From: Pseudoalteromonas sp. N1230-9
Lineage (GTDB): Bacteria; Pseudomonadota; Gammaproteobacteria; Enterobacterales; Alteromonadaceae
Length of the DNA: 64,000 nucleotides
Assembly (NCBI RefSeq): GCF_032716425.1
Contig: NZ_CP090420.1
Coordinates: forward strand, 434,001-498,000
Direction: 5' to 3'
In this document: positions 36,368 through 44,599 of the stretch, piece after piece
Layout: the number at the start of each line of letters is the position of its first letter
Position numbering within the stretch: position 1 is the stretch's first letter
Translations under genes and position numbers: made by a program
Notes under the pieces: generated by a model
What the model was told of the DNA's origin: nothing
Databases searched by the model: none
Seen by the model: the letters and a program-made list of their open reading frames with translations, nothing else

Positions 36368-36406
36368 AGAGAGTACCCGATAAATTTACTTATTCTTCAT
36401 GGGTAC

Positions 36407-36425
36407 GCAAATGATAATCACTATC
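36407..36425. promoter_or_regulatory. Fur box
   Basis: GCAAATGATAATCACTATC matches the Fur consensus at 16 of 19 positions. It sits just before a candidate -10 TATAAT at 36444-36449, upstream of the DUF3649 gene. It indicates iron repression of the operon. Confidence 0.85.
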
Positions 36426-36486
36426 TTTTTTATTTTGTCGGTTTATAATAGTGCGCTTTCTATTCGTGTTTATTTAAAGGATTATC

Positions 36487-36831
36487 ATGCATTCACAATC
36501 CATTGATGCAGTGCCTTCGCAGCGTCCTAAAAATGTGCCTAAAAAGCGCTCTGTGAGCATCTCTTATCGAATATCGGTATTCTTTCGGTTTGTTGCTGCC
36601 ATCTTTGGGGGCTATGTGTTTACCAGTGTACTTATCTCTTTACTAGCCATCCTGCTTCCCTTAAATCAACTAGACAGTGTGTTATTGACCACCACTTTGT
36701 CGGTATTTTTTTATAGTTGTGTCTTTATTTGGGTGTTTGCGGTTAAGTCATTAAAGCGTGTCTGGATCACTATTTTACTAACTACAGGTGTTCAGTTTGT
36801 AATTCTTTCGTTGATTAAGGGTTGGTTATGA
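36487..36831 (+). CDS. DUF3649 small membrane protein of iron cluster
   Basis: A 114-residue protein with three hydrophobic segments (about 33-58, 66-85 and 92-112). DUF3649 proteins occur upstream of PepSY-domain ferric-reductase-like proteins in siderophore/iron loci. Its stop overlaps the next start (ATGA), so translation is coupled. An iteron-like 20-mer encodes WITILLTT at its end. Confidence 0.78.
   Translation: MHSQSIDAVPSQRPKNVPKKRSVSISYRISVFFRFVAAIFGGYVFTSVLISLLAILLPLNQLDSVLLTTTLSVFFYSCVFIWVFAVKSLKRVWITILLTTGVQFVILSLIKGWL
36764..36783 (-). repeat. Iteron-like 20-mer inside DUF3649 gene
   Basis: GGATCACTATTTTACTAACT differs from consensus only at the first base. Confidence 0.7.
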
Positions 36832-38429
36832 AAGAGAACTTTTTTCGCTCAATGACCTGGCTACATACTTGGGTTGGTTTGTTAGTATGTTGGTTATTAT
36901 TTTTAATTTTTTTTGCTGGCACAATCAGTTTTTTTAAAGACGAGATTACTTATTGGTCTGAGCCAGAAACGCACACTATTACTCATCAAGATAACCGTCT
37001 AGATAAGCAAAGACAGCAAATTAACTATGCCGTAGAGCAGTTGCAAAATAAAGCAGCAGACTCATCATCATGGCGTATTTATTTACCTGAGCCTCGTAAC
37101 CCTTTATATACCTATAGTTATGCTGAGCCTAAGCAGCCAGAGCAACGACGCGCTAAATTTACTGAGACTTATTTAGACCCTGCTACAAAAGAGGAAATTG
37201 CGCCGCCTAGAGAGACCAAAGGCGGGTATTTTTTCTATCGACTGCATTTTGATTTACATTACATCGATGTCAGAACTGCACGTTGGCTAGTGTGTCTAGC
37301 ATCATTATTTATGCTGATTGCTTTGATTACAGGTGTTGTTATTCACAAGCGTATTTTTAAAGATATGTTTAGCTTTAGAAAAAACAAAGGAAGTCGCAGT
37401 TGGCTTGATGCTCATAATGTATCATCGGTATTAGCCTTACCATTTCATATTATGATTACGTATACAGGCTTGATAACGTTAATATTTATGGTTTTCCCCT
37501 ACCCTGCTCAAACGGTGTATGAGAAGGGGCTACAACAAATGTTTAACGAGGCAAGTCCTATCAGGGCTCGTGTCGAATCGAGTGATGTTCCTGCGCCACT
37601 AGTGAGCATGAATACTATTTTAGATCAGGTTTATACTAGGTCACCTGATGCTGATATTGGCTTTTTCTTTATTCGCGATGCAAACAAAGAGTCATCACGC
37701 GTGAGTGTGTATTTGAATACAGGTAAAGAAGTTGTGGATAATGGGGCGGCATTTTTATTTTCAGGTAGTACTGGCGAATTACTCGCTGAGCAAGGTAAGG
37801 ACTGGTCGGCATCGGCACGCTTTTATGATTCGATGACAGCATTACATGCAGGGCGACTAGCTAGCCCATTATTACGCTGGCTATATTTCTTATGTGGTAT
37901 CGCTGGCTGCGCAATGATTGCTACAGGCTGCATTATGTGGGCTAAACGTTTAAGAGAGCGTTTAAAGCCGCAGCAGCAAGCTGGGGTTGGCTTGAAATTA
38001 GTAGAAACGTTAAATCTAGCTACTCTGATGGGGTTACCATTTGCTACGGCATCATTTTTTATTGCTAATCGATTATTACCTTTAGAGATGGTAGCGCGTG
38101 CCGATAAAGAAATACTCGTGTTCTTCCTCGCATGGTTAGCAATGACTGTGCTGGCAATAATAAGTAGCTCCAAACGTCAATGGCAATTAGCTGCGTGGCT
38201 TAACGCATTGGTATGTTTTGCTGTTCCTTTAGTAAATGCTATGACAACAGAAGGTGATTGGATCAGTTATTTACTAACTCAAAACTGGGCGCTGTTTTGC
38301 GTTGATTTTGGTTTCATTATTGCGGGAAGCCTGTTTATTTTACAGGGCAAAAAATTACGTACTGCTAGCAAAAAAGTAAGTACTCGCCGTTTTCAAAAGC
38401 CCAAGGAGCTTAAGGAGCAACAAGGATGA
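36828..38429 (+). CDS. PepSY-associated TM-helix protein, iron uptake
   Basis: A 533-residue protein of the PepSY_TM family, linked to reduction or handling of ferric siderophores at the inner membrane. Four hydrophobic segments are spread along it (near 10-32, 145-170, 200-225 and 340-365), with a further cluster near the C terminus. The start is the ATG at 36828 that overlaps the upstream TGA. It contains two iteron-like sites (a degenerate one at 37622 and one at 38260). Confidence 0.85.
   Translation: MKENFFRSMTWLHTWVGLLVCWLLFLIFFAGTISFFKDEITYWSEPETHTITHQDNRLDKQRQQINYAVEQLQNKAADSSSWRIYLPEPRNPLYTYSYAEPKQPEQRRAKFTETYLDPATKEEIAPPRETKGGYFFYRLHFDLHYIDVRTARWLVCLASLFMLIALITGVVIHKRIFKDMFSFRKNKGSRSWLDAHNVSSVLALPFHIMITYTGLITLIFMVFPYPAQTVYEKGLQQMFNEASPIRARVESSDVPAPLVSMNTILDQVYTRSPDADIGFFFIRDANKESSRVSVYLNTGKEVVDNGAAFLFSGSTGELLAEQGKDWSASARFYDSMTALHAGRLASPLLRWLYFLCGIAGCAMIATGCIMWAKRLRERLKPQQQAGVGLKLVETLNLATLMGLPFATASFFIANRLLPLEMVARADKEILVFFLAWLAMTVLAIISSSKRQWQLAAWLNALVCFAVPLVNAMTTEGDWISYLLTQNWALFCVDFGFIIAGSLFILQGKKLRTASKKVSTRRFQKPKELKEQQG
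37622..37641 (-). repeat. Degenerate iteron-like 20-mer inside PepSY gene
   Basis: AGATCAGGTTTATACTAGGT keeps 17 or so of 20 consensus positions, and its reading phase differs from the other copies here. Weak evidence alone, but it lies in a copy-rich stretch. Confidence 0.4.
38260..38279 (-). repeat. Iteron-like 20-mer inside PepSY gene
   Basis: GGATCAGTTATTTACTAACT encodes W-I-S-Y-L-L-T; it departs from consensus at one or two spacer-adjacent bases. Confidence 0.6.
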
Positions 38430-38761
38430 TGGAATTACTGCAGTTTAGCTTGTGCTTTATGGCATTTAATTGTTTTGCTTTAGCAAAGTTTAACCATTTT
38501 CGTGAAGTTTTTAAAAAAAAGCTAACTGATAAACAGCGACATAGCTTTTTAACTACAGGCTGGATCACTATTTTACTAAGTTTAGTGTTATCTGTATTGA
38601 GCGAAGGTGGATATGGTGCATTATTATTTTGCGGTTATATGGCGCTAAGTGTACTTATGCTCATGATTTTATATAGTTTTACCGTTTCATGGGTAAAGCA
38701 TATAAGTATACTCAATTTATCAATTTTACTGTTGAGTTGCTTTTCGGTAATGATTTTTTAG
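38426..38761 (+). CDS. DUF3325 membrane protein of iron cluster
   Basis: A 111-residue protein with three hydrophobic segments. DUF3325 is the usual third member after DUF3649 and PepSY genes in iron-acquisition loci. Its start overlaps the PepSY stop (ATGA). It contains a 20-mer at 38562 and is followed 4 bp later by another. Confidence 0.75.
   Translation: MMELLQFSLCFMAFNCFALAKFNHFREVFKKKLTDKQRHSFLTTGWITILLSLVLSVLSEGGYGALLFCGYMALSVLMLMILYSFTVSWVKHISILNLSILLLSCFSVMIF
38562..38581 (-). repeat. Iteron-like 20-mer inside DUF3325 gene
   Basis: GGATCACTATTTTACTAAGT encodes W-I-T-I-L-L-S, in the same reading phase as the DUF3649 copy. Confidence 0.65.
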
Positions 38762-38764
38762 CTT

Positions 38765-38784
38765 AGTTAGTAAAAAACTGATCT
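38765..38784 (+). repeat. Iteron-like 20-mer after iron operon
   Basis: AGTTAGTAAAAAACTGATCT immediately follows the DUF3325 stop. Confidence 0.8.
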
Positions 38785-38922
38785 GAAAAAATGGGTAGGC
38801 ATAGCCTACCCGAGCAGGGAATTAAATTGGGGGGATTACATGTTGCTTCAATTTAATAAAGCAGAGTTTGCCTTGGTTCAATGACAGTTGTGTTACGCAT
38901 TCATGATGTTTTAAAGACAATC

Positions 38923-38939
38923 TGTAAATCCCCTTTACA
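38923..38939. repeat. 17-bp palindrome at blc 3' end
   Basis: TGTAAATCCCCTTTACA overlaps the last codons and stop of the minus-strand blc gene. Confidence 0.7.
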
Positions 38940-39468
38940 GTTCGTCATGCTCAACGAATATTAATTCTTCGGTTTTAAAGCCATATTTTTTAGCTGTGTC
39001 TTTAAAGTCTTTTAATTGTGCTTTGCTCACCTTGGGTGTTCTTGATAAAAACCATAAATATTCTTTGTTGTAGCCAGTGATATATGCATATTGATAATTT
39101 TCTTTATCTAATTCAAAAATGACATACGAGCTGTAGAATGGGCCAAAGAAAGAAACCTCTAAATGACCTATATTAGGTTTGCTCGCAAATTTAGCTTTGC
39201 CTTGGGCTTGCTCCCATGCCTGTTCCTCAAGATTGTAGCCCTTGTTAATTACTTTTACACTGCCATCCGGATTAACTGAATATTGAGCTGTTATTCCTTC
39301 TAAGCCACGCTCAAAAGAGTGGTCTAGCCGCGCAATTTCATACCAGGTACCTGTGTATTTATTGAGTTCAAAGTTTTCAACCGGTTTTATATTCTCTGGA
39401 GTGCCAGTACAGGCAGAGAGTATCGTAGAGGTAATTGCTATAATGAGAAGTTTATGGAAGTTGCGCAC
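38935..39468 (-). CDS. blc: Outer-membrane lipocalin Blc
   Basis: A bacterial lipocalin lipoprotein of 177 residues. Signal cysteine C20 follows STILSA, and the lipocalin signature NKYTGTWYEIARLDHSFERG lies next. It likely binds lipids or lysophospholipids at the outer membrane. The start is GTG with AAGGAG six bases upstream; no ATG fits. Alone on the minus strand. Confidence 0.92.
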   Translation of the reverse strand: MRNFHKLLIIAITSTILSACTGTPENIKPVENFELNKYTGTWYEIARLDHSFERGLEGITAQYSVNPDGSVKVINKGYNLEEQAWEQAQGKAKFASKPNIGHLEVSFFGPFYSSYVIFELDKENYQYAYITGYNKEYLWFLSRTPKVSKAQLKDFKDTAKKYGFKTEELIFVEHDEL

Positions 39469-39570
39469 GTAAAGCTCCTTTTAATATCAAATATTTTAAT
39501 ACGTTAATAGCGGTAAATAAGTTCAATTACGGTAAACTATCTCACACTTAAAAATTCTGTCGAGAGTGCT

Positions 39571-40020
39571 ATGAAAATTTGGGTTGATGCGGACGCCTGT
39601 CCTACCGTTATCAAAGAGATATTATTTCGCGCAGCAGAGCGCACGCAAACAGTTACAACGCTGGTTGCTAATCATGCGATGCGTGTGCCACCCTCAAAGT
39701 TTATTTCGCGTATACAAGTTTCATCAGGGTTTGATATTGCTGATAGCGAGATTGTGAAACGCGTTGAAGCGGGTGATCTCGTTATCACAGGGGATATTCC
39801 ACTTGCCGCAGAAGTAATAGAAAAAAATGCACAAGCGCTGAATCCTCGTGGAGAGCTTTATACCACGGAGAATATTCGCTCTAGATTAAACGTACGAGAT
39901 TTTATGGAAACAATGCGTTCTAGTGGAGTTGAAATGTCTGGAGGACCACCGCCTCTAAGCCAAGCCGACAGGCAAAACTTTGCTAATAATTTAGATCGCA
40001 TTCTAGCTAAAAAACTATGA
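39571..40020 (+). CDS. YaiI/YqxD family protein (DUF188)
   Basis: A 149-residue protein of the YaiI/YqxD family with a PIN-like fold. [11 protein letters not shown] at the N terminus and [17 protein letters not shown] and [13 protein letters not shown] in the middle are conserved. Function unknown. Its stop overlaps the next start (ATGATGG), so the two genes are coupled. Confidence 0.85.
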   Translation: MKIWVDADACPTVIKEILFRAAERTQTVTTLVANHAMRVPPSKFISRIQVSSGFDIADSEIVKRVEAGDLVITGDIPLAAEVIEKNAQALNPRGELYTTENIRSRLNVRDFMETMRSSGVEMSGGPPPLSQADRQNFANNLDRILAKKL

Positions 40021-40556
40021 TGGACATAAAGAAGCAGCTACAGGGTTTTGGAGACAGCAAATTCACTGTAGCGGTATACATTGAAAAGCGCCCACCTATG
40101 GTGCCGTGGCAAACACTCAATTTTTTGCATGCAATGCAAGCAAGCGAAATTAATAGCATAAATCAAGCTTGCGGTAATGGCTGGAGAAAAGTTTTTAACG
40201 TATATGCCAAGGTATTATTTGCTCTGCCTAGTGAACATTTTAAATTTGCAAAGCAAGCGTGTGACTGGCAAACCTTCCGAGATGATTTATTACTGCAAAC
40301 TAACAGCCGCACTGCGCTTTTGTTTAGTCCGCCACTTTTAGATGAAGGTAACCAATTGCATATTATTGCAGGTCGTACCCATGCTAAAAAACTGATTCAA
40401 TCAGGGCTGCTTAATTCACCACTAACTTGGTTAGATGATGAATTTGCCATTAGCAAGAGTGACAAGGTTATCGTATGCCCTTACTTCGATTATCGGCAAT
40501 TGAGTAATATTAAGATTGCTCGACTAAGCCAATTAGTGGCTGATGTTTTGGCTTAA
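40017..40556 (+). CDS. Conserved hypothetical protein (DUF6942-like)
   Basis: A 179-residue soluble protein with [20 protein letters not shown] and an [12 protein letters not shown] motif near residues 121-132. It resembles the small conserved gammaproteobacterial family I know as DUF6942, but I am not certain. Translationally coupled to the YaiI-family gene. Confidence 0.55.
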   Translation: MMDIKKQLQGFGDSKFTVAVYIEKRPPMVPWQTLNFLHAMQASEINSINQACGNGWRKVFNVYAKVLFALPSEHFKFAKQACDWQTFRDDLLLQTNSRTALLFSPPLLDEGNQLHIIAGRTHAKKLIQSGLLNSPLTWLDDEFAISKSDKVIVCPYFDYRQLSNIKIARLSQLVADVLA

Positions 40557-40622
40557 ATACTTCATTGCGTTATTGAATATGCAAACTAAGCTTAAGATAT
40601 TATAAAAGCTAGTGTGCTTAGT

Positions 40623-40991
40623 ATGAAAATTCTTGTCGTCGATGATATGCCTTTGATGCGCCATGTTCTAATAAACATGCTGCGCCGTCTAAACTATGAT
40701 GACATTACAGAAGCGACTGATGGCAATCAAGCTATCGAATTATTAGGGAAACAACATTTTGACCTAGTCATTACTGATTTGCATATGCCAAAAATGGATG
40801 GCAAATGCTTACTTATGCAAATGCGTGATAGCCCTGATTTTCATAACATTCCTGTTTTAATGGTTACATGCGAAGACAGTAAACAGACCGTTACAGATAT
40901 GATTAGCGCCAAAGTGAATGGTTTTATTATTAAGCCATTTTGCTTGAATACCCTAAATAAACAGCTGAGCCGCATTGTTAAACATGACTAG
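40623..40991 (+). CDS. Single-domain response regulator (CheY-like)
   Basis: A stand-alone receiver domain of 122 residues. Acidic pocket D7/D8, phosphoacceptor D52 (VITDLHMPKMDG), T82 and K104 are all in place. No output domain. I use the ATG at 40623; a GTG nine bases upstream is also possible since neither has a strong ribosome site. No cognate kinase is adjacent. It precedes a solute-binding-like protein. Confidence 0.87.
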   Translation: MKILVVDDMPLMRHVLINMLRRLNYDDITEATDGNQAIELLGKQHFDLVITDLHMPKMDGKCLLMQMRDSPDFHNIPVLMVTCEDSKQTVTDMISAKVNGFIIKPFCLNTLNKQLSRIVKHD

Positions 40992-41018
40992 AGTGATAGA
41001 CCTTGTTTGGAGTTGACT

Positions 41019-41834
41019 ATGTTAATACGTCTTCTAAGCGTGTTGTTTTTTATATTTGTAGGGGATGTGTTTGCTAAGCAAAAAACACTGGCACTTTATA
41101 CAGAGTCTTTCCCTCCCTATAATTTCGAAAAAGAAGACCAAATTACAGGAATTAACACAGAGATCATTCGGCTTCTTTGCGAAAAAGCAAGTTTACATTG
41201 CACTATTGACTTATACCCCTGGAAAAGAGCGATGCAACTCGTCTCTACGAGAGCAGATACTGGCATCTTTTCAACTTCACGCACAGTACAAAGAGAATCT
41301 AAGTTTTATTGGGTTGGTCCATTAGCCTCTGGCCAAACATGTTTTTATAAGTTAGCGACTCGCTCAGATATAACTGTGAATAGTATGGCGTCTTTACGAA
41401 ATTACACCGTAGGTGTGGCGCGGGGAGATGTATATCACTCCGTTTTAATGGATTTAAATCTGGAAGAAGGTCAGCATTTTTTAACTTACTCTAAAAAATT
41501 TGAGGAGCTAAAAATGTTTAAAAGAGGCGAGCACGACTTATTAATTGGCTCGGCTTTAACATTGGCTTCTCAGTTAGAAAAAGTGGGGTTGAGTCCCGAA
41601 CAGTTAGCTCCGGTATTTGCGCTTAACCACCCTGCACTGGCTGGGAACTACTTAGCTCTGAATAAAAGCACATCAATTGAAACCGTAAAAGAGTTACAAA
41701 GTCATTTAAAGCAGTTAAAAGCAACCAACCAAGTTGGCGATATTGTTAGTCAGTTTATACCTTCAGCTCAGCAAAGCCATCCTTATGCATCCGCTATGTT
41801 AAAAGAGTGTTTTACCGGTACCGCTATTTATTAG
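41019..41834 (+). CDS. Periplasmic solute-binding-protein-like (SBP_bac_3) protein
   Basis: A 271-residue secreted protein of the amino-acid-binding-protein family, with the ESFPPYNFEKEDQITGINTEIIRLL ligand region in two pieces and PWKRAMQLV. The ATG at 41019 follows GGAG by six bases and starts the signal peptide. There is no ABC permease nearby, so a sensory role with the neighbouring receiver is as likely as transport. Confidence 0.78.
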   Translation: MLIRLLSVLFFIFVGDVFAKQKTLALYTESFPPYNFEKEDQITGINTEIIRLLCEKASLHCTIDLYPWKRAMQLVSTRADTGIFSTSRTVQRESKFYWVGPLASGQTCFYKLATRSDITVNSMASLRNYTVGVARGDVYHSVLMDLNLEEGQHFLTYSKKFEELKMFKRGEHDLLIGSALTLASQLEKVGLSPEQLAPVFALNHPALAGNYLALNKSTSIETVKELQSHLKQLKATNQVGDIVSQFIPSAQQSHPYASAMLKECFTGTAIY

Positions 41835-41968
41835 TTTTCTCTTGAAGAGAGTCTAATATAGCTGGGTTTCTGGCAATAGTCGTATTTTTTGGTCTTCGGA
41901 CGCAAAGCTTTTGCTTAGCTTTAAATTGCTTTTTATAGTGAATAAAACAATAAAAAAGGGCAATAACG

Positions 41969-43666
41969 ATGAAACCAGCTTCACATATAAAAAGCTTAGT
42001 ACTAGCGGTATGCTTAGGTACAACAGGTGCTACTCAAGCTTACGATCGCATCACTGGCCATAATTTTGCCAGTCGTTCTGAAGTCATCGCACAATCAGGT
42101 ATGGTTGCCACATCACAGCCATTAGCTACGCAGGTTGGCTTACAAGTACTAAAAGACGGTGGTAATGCCATTGATGCGGCGATTGCTGCTAATGCAGTAC
42201 TGGGGCTCGTTGAGCCGACAGGGTGTGGAATTGGTGGCGATTTATTTGCCATTGTCTGGGATAACAAAAGTAAGCAACTATACGGCTTAAATGCCTCTGG
42301 TCGTTCACCTCAAAGCTTGTCTTTTGATACTTTAAAAGCACAAGGTGACACTATTCCTGCTTATGGGCCCTTGCCTGTGTCGGTACCTGGTGCAGTAGAT
42401 GGTTGGTTTGAGTTACATAAAAAGTTTGGCAAAACACCAATGAAAGCCTTACTGCAGCCTGCTATCGACTACGCTGAAAATGGCTTCCCAGTGTCTGAAC
42501 TGATTGCCTATTACATGCAAAAAAGTGTGGCGGCGCGTGGTAAATATCCAGGCTTTAAAGATGTATATATGGCTGATGGGGCAATGCCAGAAAAAGGAGA
42601 GATCTTTAAGAACCCTGCCCTTGCAAACACCTATCGTAAAATTGCCAAGGACGGCCGCGATGCTTTTTATAAAGGCGATATTGCTAAAGAAATTGGTCGC
42701 TACATGAAAGAAAACGGCGGCTACTTATCCTATGAAGATTTAGCTGCCCACCATAGTGAATGGGTTAAGCCTGTAAGCGCCGATTATAGAGGGTATACGC
42801 TTTGGGAATTACCACCAAATGGTCAAGGTATTGCTGCACAGCAAATTTTGAATATTCTTGAAGGTTACGATATCAAAGCAATGGGTTTTGATAGCCCAGA
42901 ATACGTACACACCTTTGTTGAAGCGAAAAAGCTCGCGTTTGCAGATCGTGCAAAGTACTACGCCGATCCAGCGTTTAATACGATTCCAGTGCAAACACTT
43001 ATTTCGCAGCAATATGCTGACCAAAGACGCAAACTGATAGACCCTAATAAAGCCGCAAAACGTGACCATGCAGGCCCTGTAGAAGGTGATACCATTTATA
43101 TGACGACTGCCGATAAAGACGGCAATATGGTTTCGCTTATTCAAAGTAATTACCGTGGTATGGGCTCAGGTATGACACCAGCCAAATTAGGTTTTGTATT
43201 GCAAAACCGTGGCGAAATGTTCGCGCTGAAAAAAGGCCACATGAACCAATATGAGCCAGGCAAACGACCATTTCATACAATCATTCCTGCGTTTGTCACC
43301 AAAGATGGCAAGCCATATATGAGTTATGGCGTGATGGGCGGTGCCACACAGCCACAAATGCATGCTCAAATACTTATTAACATGATTGATTTTGGCATGA
43401 ACCTACAAGAAGCCGGTGATGCACCGCGTATTTTGCACACAGGTTCATCGCAGCCAACCGGTGAGATCATGGAAGACGGTGGTTTTGTTAGCTTAGAGTC
43501 AGGTTTTTCAATGGAAACCCGCCGTGAGTTAATGAAAAAAGGCCACACCTTACAAGACGCGGTTGGCCCATACGGTGGTTATCAAGCAATATTGAAAGAC
43601 CCAAAAACCGGCGTTTATTACGGCGCATCAGAAACCCGTAAAGACGGTCAGGCTGCGGGGTATTAG
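41969..43666 (+). CDS. ggt: Gamma-glutamyltransferase family protein
   Basis: An N-terminal-nucleophile hydrolase, exported (signal ending near ATQA). The predicted autocleavage/nucleophile Thr is T375, seven residues before the DKDGN motif (TIYMTTADKDGN). VEPTGCGIGGD at about residue 90 and the C-terminal GVMGGATQPQMH are family hallmarks. 565 residues is normal. It may handle gamma-glutamyl peptides such as glutathione; the branch resembles the YwrD-like forms that use other substrates. Confidence 0.9.
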   Translation: MKPASHIKSLVLAVCLGTTGATQAYDRITGHNFASRSEVIAQSGMVATSQPLATQVGLQVLKDGGNAIDAAIAANAVLGLVEPTGCGIGGDLFAIVWDNKSKQLYGLNASGRSPQSLSFDTLKAQGDTIPAYGPLPVSVPGAVDGWFELHKKFGKTPMKALLQPAIDYAENGFPVSELIAYYMQKSVAARGKYPGFKDVYMADGAMPEKGEIFKNPALANTYRKIAKDGRDAFYKGDIAKEIGRYMKENGGYLSYEDLAAHHSEWVKPVSADYRGYTLWELPPNGQGIAAQQILNILEGYDIKAMGFDSPEYVHTFVEAKKLAFADRAKYYADPAFNTIPVQTLISQQYADQRRKLIDPNKAAKRDHAGPVEGDTIYMTTADKDGNMVSLIQSNYRGMGSGMTPAKLGFVLQNRGEMFALKKGHMNQYEPGKRPFHTIIPAFVTKDGKPYMSYGVMGGATQPQMHAQILINMIDFGMNLQEAGDAPRILHTGSSQPTGEIMEDGGFVSLESGFSMETRRELMKKGHTLQDAVGPYGGYQAILKDPKTGVYYGASETRKDGQAAGY

Positions 43667-43671
43667 GCTCT

Positions 43672-43758
43672 CGGAAGTTAGCGAGTTTCAAGGGGAAAGT
43701 TAGCGAGCCTTGATGTAGCAGCGATTTTACATCGCGTAGGCGTGAAATTTATTTCGCG
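43672..43758. repeat. Left inverted flank of the cassette island
   Basis: A composite repeat (CGGAAGTTAGCGAG and GGGGAAAGTTAGCGAG, then CGTAGGCGTGAAATTTATTT) that recurs inverted at 47051-47147. The 367-bp gap from the ggt stop to the first cassette gene holds this flank, the 28-bp repeat and the 49-bp tandem repeat, but no gene I can support. Confidence 0.75.
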
Positions 43759-43774
43759 CGATGGTTCATTACTC

Positions 43775-43802
43775 GCTAACTCCCAACCACATACCCTGCA
43801 AA
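43775..43802 (+). repeat. 28-bp direct repeat, left copy
   Basis: Identical 28 bp starts GCTAACTCCCAACCACATAC and recurs at 47210-47237, where it is the 3' end of the methyltransferase gene. Here it is a stray copy of that gene end. Confidence 0.85.
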
Positions 43803-43813
43803 TATGATGAAAG

Positions 43814-43911
43814 TCAGCGTTGAGCCATTTTTCTTTCTGAACATCTTTAGTACCGATAAAAATCAGCGCTGAGCCATTTTTCTTTCTGAACATCTTTAGT
43901 ATCAATAAAAA
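43814..43911 (+). repeat. 49-bp tandem repeat, two copies
   Basis: Two adjacent 49-bp units, 43814-43862 and 43863-43911, differ at only a few bases. They share the words GAGCCATTTTTCTTTCTGAA and CATCTTTAGTA. Confidence 0.8.
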
Positions 43912-44010
43912 TTTATAGTTAGCAATGCATTACGTTATTTGTTAATAATAAGTTTATTAAATATATGAGCGTGATATCGACAAAAAGATGTGCGAAGCGC
44001 ACAATAAAAT

Positions 44011-44020
44011 TGTTATATGC
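44011..44020 (+). repeat. attC-like right end before cassette A
   Basis: TGTTATATGC is the reverse complement of GCATATAACA, the start of the attC-like site at the end of the same cassette (44491). This complementarity is what integron cassette joints show. Confidence 0.6.
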
Positions 44021-44033
44021 AATGGAGGATTGA

Positions 44034-44498
44034 GTGAAATATCACATGGAAGTTCACAAATTTAGAAATGCGCTGTCTTATCTAGTAGAGTTTGAGTCAT
44101 ACAAAATAATTAAGTTGGGTGGTTTTGCTTGGGCTGGTTTAAATAGCTTCCCTAATGGCTCGTGTTTCTTATCCTCAAGTTTATTGGGAATGTATCTGCA
44201 ACAGCAAGGCGCTGAGAATGTTAAGCTAATTAGCGCTAATGTTGATTCGGATGAATCTCCATATATCAAGAGTCATGCATGGCTCGAAGTTGATGATAAG
44301 TACGTCGACATCACCGGTTCTCAGTTTTCAAATATAACTAATGCAAGAATCACTGTTCAAAATAAGCATTCATCAGAATGGATTTTTGCCTATGCTCAAG
44401 TAGCTAAAAAGCATGGAACCTATCGTGAGCAAGAACCAGATTTTGATGGTCATTTAGATCTTTATAACCTGATTTTGAGCAGGATAAATAGCATATAA
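44034..44498 (+). CDS. Cassette A: transglutaminase/papain-like hypothetical protein
   Basis: A 154-residue protein with a plausible Cys-His-Asp triad: C44 in NGSCFLSSS, H81 in KSHAWLEV and D92 in YVDITGS. The order and spacing resemble small transglutaminase-like or papain-like enzymes, and proteins of this type are found as cassettes; function is not known. The start is GTG with GGAGG five bases upstream. It is the first gene of the cassette-like array. Confidence 0.6.
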   Translation: MKYHMEVHKFRNALSYLVEFESYKIIKLGGFAWAGLNSFPNGSCFLSSSLLGMYLQQQGAENVKLISANVDSDESPYIKSHAWLEVDDKYVDITGSQFSNITNARITVQNKHSSEWIFAYAQVAKKHGTYREQEPDFDGHLDLYNLILSRINSI

Positions 44499-44584
44499 CA
44501 AACACCTGAATGAAAAACGCTTGACAGCACTCATTTGTCGCTAAATTTAGTCAAGCATTTTTAGCCTTTAGAAGAGCATTATAC
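44491..44584 (+). repeat. attC-like site 1
   Basis: Begins GCATATAACAAAC and ends GCATTATAC. The inner arms GCTTGAC and GTCAAGC, followed by AAAAA/TTTTT past one mismatch, can form a hairpin, as attC sites do. The final GTTATAC is expected as G, read here as A. Confidence 0.55.
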
Positions 44585-44599
44585 TAATAAGGAGGAGTT

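Noticed and set aside
43678..43905. A minus-strand frame of 75 codons through the left island flank
   Set aside because: It runs across the repeat flank and the 49-bp tandem units, has repeated peptide blocks and no ribosome site; a by-product of repeats.
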